A DNA stretch of 64,000 nucleotides, taken from assembly GCF_016097555.1 (NCBI RefSeq), contig NW_024532763.1, positions 62,001-126,000 on the forward strand, written 5' to 3'. The notes below the pieces were generated by a model that was given only the letters and a program-made list of their open reading frames with translations, was not told the DNA's origin and searched no databases. The DNA is from Gigantopelta aegis. Its lineage: Eukaryota; Mollusca; Gastropoda; Neomphalida; Peltospiridae. The translations under genes and the position numbers were made by a program. Shown here in pieces: positions 11,220 to 31,282 of the stretch (within the stretch, counting starts at the first letter, position 1; each line of letters opens with the position of its first letter).

Positions 11220-12894
11220 GTAAGTTCTTAACAATATCTCTTACAGTATCACATTGGATCAAGAACTCTAATAGCTGGTAAGTTCTTAACAATATCTCTT
11301 ACAGTATCACATTGGATCAAGAACTCTAATAGCTGGTAAGTTCTTTACAATGTCTCCTACAGTATCACATTGGATCAAGAACTCTAATAGCTGGTAAGTT
11401 CTTACAATATCTCCTACAGTGTCACATTGGATCAAGAACTCTAATAGTTGGTAAGTTCTTTACAATATCTCCTACAGTGTCACATTGGATCAAGAACTCT
11501 AATAGTTGGTAAGTTCTTTACAATATCTCTTACAGTATCACATTGGATCAAGAAATCTAATAGCTGGTAAGTTCTTAACAATATCTCTTTCAGTATTACA
11601 TTAGATCAAGAACTCTAATAGCTAGTAAGTTCTTTACAATGTCTTCTACAGTGTCACATTGGATCAAGAACTCTAATAGCTAGTAAGTTCTTTACAATGT
11701 CTCTTACAGTGTCACATTGGATCAAGAACTCCAACAGCTGGTAAGTTCTTTACAATATCTCTTACAGTGTAACATTGGATCAAGAACTCTAATAGCTGGT
11801 AAGTTCTTTACAATATCTCTTACAGTATCACATTGGATCAAGAACTCTATAGCTGGTAAGTTCTTTACAATATCTCCTACAGTGTCACATTGGATCAAGA
11901 ACTCTAATAGCTGGTAAGTTCTTTACAATATCTCCTACAGTGTAACATTGGATCAAGAACTCTAATAGCTGGTAAGTTCTTTACAATATCTCCTACAGTG
12001 TCACATTGGATCAAGAACTCTAATAGCTGGTAAGTTCTTTACAATATCTCCTACAGTGTCACATTGGATCAAGAACTCTAATAGCTGGTAAGTTCTTTAC
12101 AATATCTCCTACAGTGTAACATTGGATCAAGAACTCTAATAGCTGGTAAGTTCTTTACAATATCTCCTACAGTGTCACATTGGATCAAGAACTCTAATAG
12201 CTGGTAAGTTCTTTACAATATCTCCTACAGTGTCACATTGGATCAAGAACTCTAATAGCTGGTAAGATCTTTACAATATCTCCTACAGTGTCACATTGGA
12301 TCAAGAACTCTAATAGCTGGTAAGTTCTTTACAATATCTCCTACAGTGTCACATTAGATCAAGAAGTCTAATAGCTGGTAAGTTCTTTACAATATCTCCT
12401 ACAGTGACACATTGGATCAAGAACTCTAATAGCTGGTAAGTTCTTTACAATATCTCCTACAGTGTTACATTGGACCAAGAGCTCGATGGTCATAGCTGGT
12501 AAGTTCTTTACAATATCTCCTACAGTGTCACATTGGATCAAGAACTCTAATAGCTGGTAAGATCTTTACAATATCTCCTACAGTGTCACATTGGATCAAG
12601 AACTCTAATAGCTGGTAAGATCTTTACAATATCTCTACAGTGTCACATTGGATCAAGAACTCTAATAGCTGGTAAGATCTTTACAATATCTCCTACAGTG
12701 TCACATTAGATCAAGAACTCTAATAGCTGGTAAGTTCTTTACAATATCTCCTACAGTGACACATTGGATCAAGAACTCTAATAGCTGGTAAGTTCTTTAC
12801 AATATCTCCTACAGTGTTACATTGGACCAAGAGCTCGATGGTCATAGCTGGTAAGTTCTTTACAATATCTCCTACAGTGTCACATTGGATCAAG
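11220..12894 (+). repeat. 58-bp intron-like minisatellite, about 29 units
   Basis: Each 58-bp unit has a 27-nt block that starts GTAAGTTCTTTACAATATCT and ends CCTACAG, then a 31-nt block that starts TGTCACATTGGATCAAGAA and ends CTCTAATAGCTG. Read on the plus strand, nearly every unit carries a consensus donor (GTAAGT or GTAAGA) and an acceptor (pyrimidines then ACAG). A variant unit with CCAAGAGCTCGATGGTC recurs at about 12474 and 12830, six units apart, so recent higher-order copying has occurred. Two further donor/acceptor pairs follow at 12930-13035. Confidence 0.95.
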
Positions 12895-13519
12895 AAGAAC
12901 CCAAAAGGATCATACTCTACTGGTTTGAATCACAATTAACTAAATTTGTTGTCTTCTTTCAGCAAAGATTATCCTGTAAGATTCAAAATTCCCTTAGGCA
13001 CATTGTTAATTTATATCTCTCCTCTTTCCCAACAGTGTGGACAACAATGTAGTACTACCTCCATTGGCTGAGATCTCAACAGTTTTTGTAGGAGGACTGT
13101 CTATTGAGGATTGTGTTGACTGAGCTTCCTCTTGAGTTGTCTCTGGAGAATTATATTGTCAAAAATTTGTTAGAGACCTTGTAATAATGTTTGTTATTTA
13201 TATATTGTCAAGTGATCCATCTATTTATCCATTCATCTATCAATTCTCTATTTAGTAATTTTTTCATTTCTTTCATTATGTAGCTGCTATTGGGCCTGAG
13301 GATATATTCTCAAAAGAGAGAAGTCTTGTCATACAAATGTTTACAAATCTGATGATCTAAAGTCTCTTTTAACATGTTATGTTTGTATTATTGATTTTTG
13401 TCAATTATATTCTCTCACTTTCATTAACAAAAAAAAAGTTAACAAAATAAATGTTTTTTAACACAGCGAATTAAATATTTGGATATAGAGACAATAACAA
13501 TGTTTTAATATTATAATAA
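12895..13519. other. Flank after the 58-bp array
   Basis: No protein gene is recognised. Plus-strand splice-like signals continue: TTTCAG near 12960 and CCAACAG near 13035. An AATAAA-type polyadenylation signal lies at about 13446. It may be the 3' end of a non-coding transcript through the repeats, but this is unproven. Confidence 0.35.
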
Positions 13520-14999
13520 TTAAAATTGACTATACAACTCTACAATGGTGTCTCTTAGTATATCTTCCCAGTTCTCTCCTTGGTTCATTTCTTGATAATA
13601 TTCTGTCATACCTTTTAAATTATCAACACAAGGATGACTAGGTATTGGTACATTGTCTCCAATGAGATGAACAAAATCAGGAAATTTTGCAGCTGTTGCA
13701 GTAGCTAGACAGACTGATAGTGTCGATGAAAAAGAAGGATCTGCTTTGGTAGCTCCAGCAACTCCTACAGCAGTGTGAGGACAGATGATATAGTGGTACT
13801 TCTCCCATATCATTTTAGCTGTTGAAAGAGCCTCTTCTTGAGTTATTCTTTCTGTATGGATGCCTTTACTTGCAACATCTAGTATGGCTTGAGGAATCTT
13901 AGCAACACCTTTGGAATAATAGTCTTCCATAATAGATTTGACAAGTGTAGCATCACCTTAGCAAGTAAGAACAGGATACGTTCAATATTATGTGGGAATA
14001 AAGTATCCAGAGCACAGGAGTGTGTATTAATGACCTCCAGGGGTCGTTGTAGTAATCCTTCTGTGAGTAATGTGTAGAAACAATCATTTTCATTGACGAT
14101 TGGTACCAATTTCAAAGGCACACCCATACAAGACGCTTGATATCCACCAGCTGAATTACCAAAGCCTCCAGAAGGTACGTAGAATGTAACATTATGTCAC
14201 ATTTAGGACAAAGCTGTAAATAGGTGTAAATGTAGTGGATAGTTTGGAAAATAAAACGACCAACATTGATACCATTACACCACAGTAAGGTATATCTCTT
14301 TGCAAAACTCTCATCAGCAAATACACTCATTATGGGTTCATCAAAGTCATCTGACAGACAGTTACAAGCATAGAGACGTAGATAAGGAGATTGAACAGTT
14401 GTCATTTGTAATCGTTGCATTTTGTGTACTCCATGCTTTGGAAAGAGAACTATTAATCTGATGTTTTTTTTGAATTCTTAAAAACTGTGTATAGCAGCAC
14501 TACCAGTGTCTCCTAGAGTACCAACTATTGCCGTCCTTTCTTGCCTTGTTTCTGTAGGAAAGGATCCACAAAACAGAGAAGAATGCAAATGCTAAATCTT
14601 TAAATGCTCCGGTTGGACCATGCCACATTTCTAAGATATTGTAAGGACCAACTTGAGTTACAGGGATGATCTCTGGATGATAGAAAGATGAAAAGCAGTC
14701 TTTAAGTATATCTAAAGAGAGAAATTAAGATTTATGCACTGTACATTTATGAGTTAATACAGTAGATAATTATTACCTGTTAGCTCTACTGAAGACACTT
14801 CATCTTCTGATATAAACAGTCTTATAACTTTCTCTGCCAATTGAGAGTAGTTCAGACAAGCCCAACTTTTCAACTGACTAATAGAGATTTTTGGGGTCTG
14901 CTCAGGCACATATAGGCCACCATCTTGGTGCATGTCCGTCAAAAGAGCATTTTGGAAAGAGACTCCCTGACACCACCTCGAGTAGATTTTGTATTTCAT
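13520..14999 (-). CDS. THNSL2: Threonine synthase-like 2 (copy B)
   Basis: Second tandem THNSL2 paralogue. It encodes, in order, an N-terminus ending DGGLYVPEQTPKIS, the PLP-lysine motif GPTGAFKD (Lys codon about 14599-14601), LQMTTVQSP, SDDFDEPIMSVFADESFAK, MGVPLKLVPIVNEND, ICPHTAVGVAGATKADPSF, ATAAKFPDFVHLIG and GENWEDILRDTIVELYSQF-stop. Several one-base frame breaks occur in conserved stretches (first exon, about 14190 and 13960). They could be sequencing errors, as in its single-copy neighbours, or early decay. The start at 14999 (ATG of MKYK) leaves only 30 bp to the start of UCHL5, so the promoters must overlap. Substrate and function of THNSL2 outside vertebrates are not established. 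Confidence 0.85.
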
Positions 15000-15029
15000 T
15001 TCCAATTTTGATGGGCGTGGCTTAACATC

Positions 15030-16702
15030 ATGGCTACTGGTGAATGGTGTTTGATAGAAAGTGATCCTGGCGTGTTTACAGAATTAATTCGAGGCTTTGG
15101 TAAATATAATAGTTAAATTGAAGTGCTTAATTATTTAATTTGTTCTGTAATTAACAGGAGTACAAGGAATACAAGTAGAAGAGTCTACAGCCTTTTTTTT
15201 TTTTTTTTTTTTGATGAAGAATCATTTCAGAATCTTAGTACTAAAATAGTCTATAACAACATATACATTATTGATCTTTCAGACCAGTTCATGGTTTAAT
15301 CTTTTTATACAAATGGCGACCTGGAGAAGAGCCACAAGGTTCCATTGTACAAGACGATCGGCTTAAAGATATTTTTTTGCAAGACAGGTAACTGTATCCA
15401 CTAATTACTAGGGTTCTCCTCTTATGAGTCAAGTGTACAGATACCAGCTGCATTTTTTATTAGGTGATAAAGAATGCATGTGCTACTCAAGCTTTATTGA
15501 GTGTTCTACTTAACGTTCCTGATATGGAATTAGGCTCTATTCTTTCCGAATTTAAAGACTTTGCATCCTCATTTACTCCTTCGGTATGCTAATATACAAC
15601 ACTAGAGATTCTCATTTAAATAATACTTTTTCTTATTGTAGGATCGAGGCTTATGTCTAACTAACTCAGAACAAATTCGTAAAGTTCACAACAGCTTTTG
15701 CTAGGTATGGGAATGGGAGACTGAGAAATGTGTCCTTGTCAGTAGCTGGTTTTTGGAATTATTTAGTTTCTATTATGATACATGCATAATAAGAGTATAT
15801 TAAAACAAGATCAAGGTAAAGATACTTTTCTTCTCTAGACAGCAATTATTTGAGTTTGATGACCACTCTTACCAAAAAAGATGACGTTTTTTCATTTTGT
15901 GGATATGTTCCTATCGATGGACGGCTTTATGAACTTGATGTCTCAAAGAGGGACGATAGATCTTGGATCATGTGATCAAAATGACTGGATTAAAACAGTC
16001 AGACCTGTTCTTGAAAGAAGAATACAAAGGTAGTACAGCAAAAATACAAAACGCACACTCTCTCCCTCCCTACCTCCCCCCCCCCCTCTCTCTCTCTCTC
16101 TCACTTACTATCAATAGCTACACTGCAGATGAGATTCATTTCAATTTACTGGCAGTAGTGACAGATCGCAAAAAGCTATATCAGAAAGAGATAGCTCAAC
16201 TTGATGCACGAAAAGAACTAGCAGCACAAAAAGTATTTAGAAGTCAACTCACTGTCTCCATTATAATATCATCTAGATACAGACTGTGTTAGCAAATGAG
16301 GGAGAAGCAATGGAAGATGACTCAGATCTTCCAACTGATCCTGAAGCGTTACAAACAATTATTGAAGATGCAGAAGCAACCATTCTTCTCTTCAAGGGTT
16401 CTATTGATTTAGAAGATGCCAAGATGGAAAGATACAGAGTGAGTATTTTAATAATAAGGATCAACTTAAGATTTTTTGATTGTAGTTGGAAAACATTCGT
16501 CGTCGCCATAACTACCTCCCTTTAATCATGGAAGTACTTAAAATTTTAGCAAAAAGAGGACAATTGGTACCACTATGCGAAGAGGTGAGTTTTATTTGAC
16601 AGTCTCTCTCTACATATATATCTCCTTATTAGGCAAAAAAGAAGAAAGCTGCAAAAGCAAGATGCAGCTGCTGATGATAAGAGTTCAAAAATGGTGGAAT
16701 GA
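15030..16702 (+). CDS. UCHL5: Ubiquitin carboxyl-terminal hydrolase L5 (UCH37)
   Basis: Cysteine deubiquitinase of the proteasome 19S cap (through RPN13) and the INO80 complex. It starts MATGEWCLIESDPGVF, matching human GEWCLMESDPGVF. Catalytic Cys lies in VIKNACATQALLSVLLN (codon 15479-15481), catalytic His in HFVGYVPIDGRLYELD (codon about 15893-15895). The ULD tail follows, with NIRRHNYLPLIMEVLK-like sequence near 16485-16540 and a lysine-rich end. An intron before 16121 has a long pyrimidine tract. The frame is broken by single-base length differences at several places (after HNSF near 15700, around YELD near 15930, near the C-terminus), all in conserved sequence, so sequencing error is the likely cause. 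The stop is at about 16700-16702 in the frame ending SSKMVE; an earlier stop exists in another frame. Confidence 0.92.
15191..15212. repeat. Poly-T tract
   Basis: About 22 consecutive T just upstream of a UCHL5 exon; a likely place for sequencing length error. Confidence 0.9.
16074..16101. repeat. C-run plus (CT)n in a UCHL5 intron
   Basis: CCCCCCCCCC followed by CTCTCTCTCTCTCTC precedes the acceptor ATCAATAG of the exon starting CTACACTGC. Confidence 0.85.
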
Positions 16703-16993
16703 CTCTATTTAATTGACTGGCATACAACACTATTAATAAAATAGGTGTTGTTTAATATCATAATTGTTCTTTTAATAACAAATAAAAATAAAGTGTTTAC
16801 TTTAGTTACTTAAATGAATTCACATTTACTAAAAAGTAATAAAATTAAACTAATTAACTAATTGATCATCATTGATCACAATTTAAACTATTGTACAATT
16901 ATTAATGGAACATTTATAGTGTGTGTTGTTTCCATCGTGATATATGAAGGTCACATGACTAGTTAAGTTGATGTAACTCTGAATCAGAATATG

Positions 16994-25521
<8,528 letters not shown>

Positions 25522-25590
25522 GCAAGATATTAAATTAATGGGCGGGGTAACAAAACCTGAGCTTTACTTCAGCCACACCCACAAAGGGCA
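25522..25590. promoter_or_regulatory. 69-bp divergent promoter PNPLA6/7 - TBC1D13
   Basis: Only 69 bp separate the two start codons, so the 5' UTRs or promoters must overlap the neighbouring gene. No TATA box is seen. Confidence 0.5.
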
Positions 25591-28550
25591 ATGGCCAAAA
25601 GAAGCAAGTAAGCCATTTCAAGTAATCACTGTGATATCATCAAATAATTTATGTTCTATAGAGTCCCTGAATTTCGAGAGCTCTTGTCAAAAGATGAGAT
25701 TGATATAGTACAACTTCGATGTCTATGCTTCAATGGTAAGTAACTCACCATTAGTACTGACTTTTGATAACATACTTGCTTATTCTAGGGTGTGCCAATG
25801 AACGGGGTATCCGAGCTACATGTTGGAAAGTACATATAGTTACCATAGCAACAGTAGTATTGTGACATACCCTCATAATCCATCCTTTTCTGTCTAGTTA
25901 CTCCTAGGATATCTTCCATTAAAACAGAAATATTGGGAAGACGAGTTAAGGAGACAAAGGTATAGGCATGTATAGTCATGTGATGGTCATATGAAAATCA
26001 TGTGACAGGTCATCATATCATAGTTTAATGAATGAAGTGATAGTTAATCCATACAAAGATAGTGAAAGTGATAATGGAGATATTGAAGTAGTAGATCATG
26101 TGAGTATCAAAATATCATTCCTAGAATTGCAAATGAGTTCTCTCTCTCTCTCTCTTCTCTCTCGCACACACACACACACACAGCCTCTCAATACAAATCC
26201 TGATAGCCAATGGCATAAATATTTTGAGGATAATGATGTCCTCCTACAAGTTGATCATGACACACGTAGATTATATCCTGATATGTCCTTCTTCCAGTTA
26301 CCAACACATATCCTAGAAAAGCATTTAACACTGGTATCAAAAATATAAATACACCAATGTTACTTATCTATGTATCCATTGTTAAATCTATTCATCCATT
26401 TCTTTTATCTATTCATCCATTTTTCGTGTAGGAACTGTATTGGGTATAGATGCATTAAAACAAAGAGTAGATAGATCATCTCTTCCATCTCAACAAGTAG
26501 CCACGTCAAGACTAGGAGTTAAAAATGTCGGACAAACTAGACAACATGACGACTCTGAACCGTATAATCCGTTAAAGGAAGGAGAAGAGGGACATTGGGA
26601 GGTAGGCGGAGTTAAACAATATTGATACTATAACTGATATCTAACGCAAGTTGATTTTAAATTGTTTTCTTTTTAAAGGTTGTTGAAACGAATCCTCTTC
26701 ATCTATGCTAAAATGAATAAAGGCATTGGTTATGTACAGGTTAATTTGTAGCCTTATTTACTATTCATAAGATGGGTGTGGCTTGTTTATTAATTAGGGA
26801 ATGAATGAAATTATTGGACCAATATATTATGTATTGCACAACATCCAGATCCCAAATGGAAAGGCAAGCTACCAGCTGTTGTCATTGTGTTATTTAATTC
26901 TTTTTAGAGCATGCTGAAGCTGATACTTTCTTCTGTTTCTCAAATCTTATGGTAGAAATTGGAGACCACTTCACAAAAAAATTTGATCGTTCTCGTGCTG
27001 GTATAGGTATGAGCCTTATCAAGTACTAATGTATGAATAGCTAAATTTTAACCCTTTTTGTACAGGGGGCTCAATGCATCGGCTGATGGAACTGCTCAAA
27101 TCTACAGACCCTGACTTACATAAAAATCTAGTAAGTAACAATGGTTGTTATGACAACTATTGTATGTTTTTTTTCTACAGGAAAGAAAGAAATTGACCCA
27201 GCATTCTTTGGTTTTCGTTGGATTACATTACTATTATCACAGGAATTCCTGTTACCAGGTACATAAATAAACACATAGTAAATGTACATGTACATGTACA
27301 TTTACATGTACATGTACATTTGTGACCTGATTTGCAATAAGGGATCACTTCAATCAAAACATTTGTGATCTGATTTGTGACTGTTAAAACCACAGTTTTA
27401 TACACATACCTACAGTTATCATGAATAGTTGTGTATATATAGCGGCTGTATATATACAAAACTGTTTTTTTGTGGTGGTTTAACAGTGGTCCCTTTTCAC
27501 AAATCAGATCACAAATGTTTTTACCCGAAGTGGTCCCTTATTTCAAATCAGGTTACATGTACATTTACATGTATTTTATCGTTGTGTAGATGTTATCAGA
27601 CTATGGGATTTCTCTTTTTTCTGATAAAAACCGATTTGACTTTTTGTTATATGTCTGTTGTGCAATGCTTATGTGAGTAATTACTCATTATTTATTCATT
27701 GAGAGTTACCATGGTTATTTTTATTAGGTGTATTAGAACAGACATATTGAGTGCTGATTTTTCAATGACTATTAAAATGCTACAGGTATGATACTATTGC
27801 CTGGCAACCATTGAGTTACATTGCCATTATGTCACTGCTTGTCCATTGTACCAGTCAACCTATATACCAGTAGACCATTCAACCTCCATACCTATGTACT
27901 ATTAGACCAATCATCCCTATGTACTATTAGACCAATCATACCTATGTACTATTAGACCAATCATCCCTATGTACTATTAGACCAATCACCTCTATGTACT
28001 ATTAGACCAATCATCCCTATGTACTATTAAACCAATCACCTTTATGTACTATTAGACCAATCATCCCTATGTACTATTAGACATAACCCCTATATACCAG
28101 TAGATTATTGAATCTATGTACTTATGTATCATTAGACCAATCACCCCTTTGTACCAGTAGACCATTCAACTTACATACCAGTAGTAGACCAATTACCCCT
28201 ATGTACCAGTAGATTATTGAATCTATGTACCTATGTATCATTAGACCAATCACCCCTTTGTACCAGTAGACCATTCAACTTACATACCAGTAGTAGACCA
28301 ATTACCCCTATATACCAGTAGATTATTGAATCTATGTACTTATGTATCATTAGACCAATCACCCCTTTGTACCAGTAGACCATTCAACTTACATACCAGT
28401 AGTAGACCAATTACCCCTATGTACCAGTAGATCACTTTAATACTAAGTTACACTATATATTCATTGTAGAATTATCCAATCAATGATATACAGAGAATAC
28501 TCAGAAAAGCTCAAGACATTCAACAGTTTTATCCTCTTCCTCGAGATTAA
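25591..28550 (+). CDS. TBC1D13: TBC1 domain family member 13 (Rab GTPase-activating protein)
   Basis: Rab GAP; the vertebrate protein acts on Rab35. It starts MAKRSKVPEFRELLSKDE and continues LRCLCFNG, then GIRATCWKLLLGYLPLKQ with YWEDELRRQR, and MNEVIVNP. NPDSQWHKYFEDNDVLLQVD matches human NPDSRWNTYFKDNEVLLQID, and PDMSFFQLP follows. The TBC domain contains IGYVQGMNEIIGP (glutamine finger in YVQGMNE), EHAEADTFFCFSNLMVEI, FFGFRWITLLLSQEFLLPDV, and the end IQRILRKAQDI. One intron (26864-26907, 44 nt) uses a GC-AG donor. Single-base frame breaks in conserved sequence occur near 26688 and before 26855. The IxxDxxR arginine-finger motif falls in the exon broken at 26688, where ERILFIYAK is recovered. 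The last intron holds a minisatellite (27845-28437). Confidence 0.93.
26133..26182. repeat. (CT)n(CA)n tract at a TBC1D13 acceptor
   Basis: CTCTCTCTCTC, TCTCTCTCGCA and (CA)n end in ACACAG directly before the exon beginning CCTCTCAATAC. Confidence 0.9.
27845..28437. repeat. Minisatellite with 25-bp units and higher-order copies
   Basis: CCCTATGTACTATTAGACCA repeats at 27890-28085, then a longer unit of about 118 bp (CAGTAGATTATTGAATCTAT through CATACCAGTAGTAGACCAAT) is repeated about three times. It lies in the last intron of TBC1D13. Confidence 0.92.
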
Positions 28551-28637
28551 TATGATATGTGTTACAAACATTTCTATAATATTTATTTTATGTGAACATC
28601 ACTTTAATAATTAATAACTATTAATAAGACCTACAAC

Positions 28638-28925
28638 TTACTAATGGTGGCTATCCTGTGGTAAATACTGATGGTCACTAGTTTAGAGCTTACTAATGGT
28701 AGCTATCCTAGGTCACTGTGGTAAGTACTGATGTTTGCTAGTCTAGAGCTTACTAATAGTAGCTATCCTAGGTCACTGTAGTAAGTACTGATGTTCACTA
28801 GTCTAGAGCTTACTAATGGTAGCTATCCTAGGTCACTGTAGTAAGTACTGATGTTCACTAGTCTAGAGCTTACTAATAGTAGCTATCATAGGTCACTGTA
28901 GTAAGTACTGATGTTCACTAGTAGT
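28638..28925 (-). repeat. 60-bp minisatellite, about 4.7 units (locus 3 of 5)
   Basis: Lies between the tail-to-tail genes TBC1D13 and PORCN, possibly in the PORCN 3' UTR. The plus strand reads TCTAGAGCTTACTAATGGTA, GCTATCCTAGGTCACTGT, GGTAAGTACTGATGTTCACTA. Confidence 0.93.
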
Positions 28926-28958
28926 TGAATATTTAAAAGGAAAACAATAAGAATGAGA

Positions 28959-30920
28959 CTAATCATATGATAACAAAAATAAAACAGATGATTGATTCAT
29001 GAGTGAATGGAAATTATTGTAATTCAGTTTAATAAGTTCCTTTAAATTATCAACGATATGATCCACATTACCAGTGCCACTAAATGACTTAGAAAATCCA
29101 AATTGTACCAATTTCTCAGAGTATGAGCCATTGAATAACCCTAGAGAGAGAGAGAGAGAGTAAATGTTGTGTAAATGTATTTATACTTGATCTGAAGAAA
29201 CCTCATCTTCATCATTAGTACTACCAAACATAACTCCTAAGTAAGCAAGATGAAATACAACAACAAGAGTAAAACAAACATTGATTATTTTCACCCACAA
29301 CACTGACTGAAAAATAAAACAATAGTTATATTATAAATAGTATTATTAACTTACAGATTTATATTTATGAGAACATCCTATTGAACACGGTCTGTCCTTC
29401 ACACACGCGTTAAACCTCTGACTTAACTTATATCGAAACTCTGTAACAAAATATATTTAAGTAAAAATGAATTTATTTTCTTACTGTTCTCAATATAAGC
29501 ATACAAAGCTATACTGAGTAACACAGCCGCCAGCTGAAAGTTGAGACCCTTTTAGTTTTCAATACAATATAGAGTTATATGACAGTCATGTGACACTCAC
29601 ATGCAACATAGCACTTGTCAGAAATGTGAAAAAAGAAAGCACCAGCATAATTTAAACGAATCAGTGTGGGTTTAAATACATCTGATAACAGAGTGAAAAT
29701 GAACCTAAATTTACATAATATTTCACTGACAATTTTTAAGGAAGTGATGCATTGGAATGTTCCAGTATGTCACTAGAGATCCCAGTGATCTCGGCCATTC
29801 CACATGAAGGGGATATGCCACTCGGAACTGATCCCAATTGGTTGTCCCTGCAGAACCAACACTATATCCAAGTCCAACCATGATTGTGGAACATTCAGAC
29901 ATCAGAGAAACAAAATAATGACTAAATCGGTAAGAAGACGCTGTTGAATAAGCAGTCAACCATCTATGAGAGAGTGAGGGAGAGAGAAAGAGAGAGAGAG
30001 TTATAGTGGCATTGGAGGAACTTTACTTGTTCCAATTAATCTCATCAAAGAGAAATGGAAACAAACACGCTGAGAGACACAGACATAGCAAAGAGAATAA
30101 CAAACTTCGAAGAACACAAGATAACCAGTTTATACTCTGTAAAACAAATAGAAAAAAAATAGTTAATTGTAATAGAGAAAAGACATATACCAGTGGTATT
30201 CTTCTAGTATATTTTACATGTTCATTATATGTCACATAAGGTCCAAATATGGTCGTTGATGGTATGATACAATATGATATAAAACTGAGTACGTTAGGAA
30301 GAGGAGGCGTGGCTGACGGAGGTTTCTTTTCTGACGGAGGTAGAGAGGAATCAAGATCGTATGCTAAGGAAACTAATTTCATTGAAACTATCAGAAATGT
30401 TCCTATCAAAAAGAGATAATGGGTACAATTAAGTGACTGTTTATTTTATATCCCATCGTTTGTCTATCCATTAAATTATATAGTCATACCTCTAACTTTA
30501 TGCCATTCTACTGCTGACACAATAATCAATTCACTGTCAATATACATATTATGTATTACATATATATATAATAGTATGATGTATTGTTACTAACCATATT
30601 ATTATGAATGTCATACAAGCTCCACTTACAAACGGACCTCTTCGACCCACTGGTAACCATAGCAACAATACATAAATGAGACTGATTATTGTAACAAAAT
30701 ATACAATACTTGTTTCATAATACCACCACAGTGACCACACCCAAAATAATATTGTAATGATGTCCAATACATGCTGGCGGAATGGTAACCATAGAACACA
30801 GAGTCTTATAACTAATGAGCTCAATAGAATAGGATACGTTATATAGAGTCCTTGAAAGAATGTCGGTATAGCACACTCATGTATCATCCAATCAATAGGC
30901 ATTGAGAAGAAAGTGGCCAT
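28959..30920 (-). CDS. PORCN: Porcupine, Wnt serine O-acyltransferase (MBOAT)
   Basis: ER multi-pass MBOAT enzyme that palmitoleoylates Wnt ligands. The start at 30920 opens several membrane segments. Then come LIVSAVEWHKVRG, MKLVSLAYDLD (human MKAVSLGFDLD), TTIFGPYVTYNEHVKYTR (human TIVFGPWISFHSYL), LLFSLLCLCLSACLFPFLF, YRFSHYFVSLMSE (human FHFSNYFVGFLSE), and LHVEWPRSLGSLVTYWNIPM (human NVELPRSMVEVVTSWNLPM). The MBOAT catalytic His is kept in SAMLHGLNFQLAAVLLSIAL, which spans an intron near 29545-29600. GCSHKYKS and HLAYLGVMFG follow, with the stop at 28959. A T-run length difference near 29635 breaks one exon. It is head-to-head with the CREB3-like gene, 362 bp apart. Its presence implies active Wnt secretion in this animal. 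Confidence 0.93.
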
Positions 30921-31282
30921 TGTGAAAATTAACCCTTTATAACTAAAGTGTACGGAGATGAGTACAATAATTACACGGAGATGATGAATTTTAATTAATT
31001 TTATTCCTATTGCATTTTCTATACAAATTTCTGAATGTTCCGTTTACATCCGTTTTAGCTTCGTAAACTGTGACGTCATTTTATGAACGTGTACTTTCTG
31101 AAATTGTCATAGTCATAGTCATTGTTGAGTTAAACTTTGAACACTTGGAGTTGTCTTCTCGAAAAAAAGGTTCGTTGAAAAGAGCTTTTAAGCTTATATC
31201 TATGTAACATTTATTAACCAAGTTCTTGGTCACTAAGTTAAGAAGTGGTTACAGTCCTGTTGCTGGCTGTTGGTTGGTTACC

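Noticed and set aside
6329-14999. Calling both THNSL2 copies pseudogenes
   Set aside because: Their frame breaks are of the same one-base kind as in UCHL5, HM13 and others, so sequencing error is as likely; the catalytic motifs are intact.
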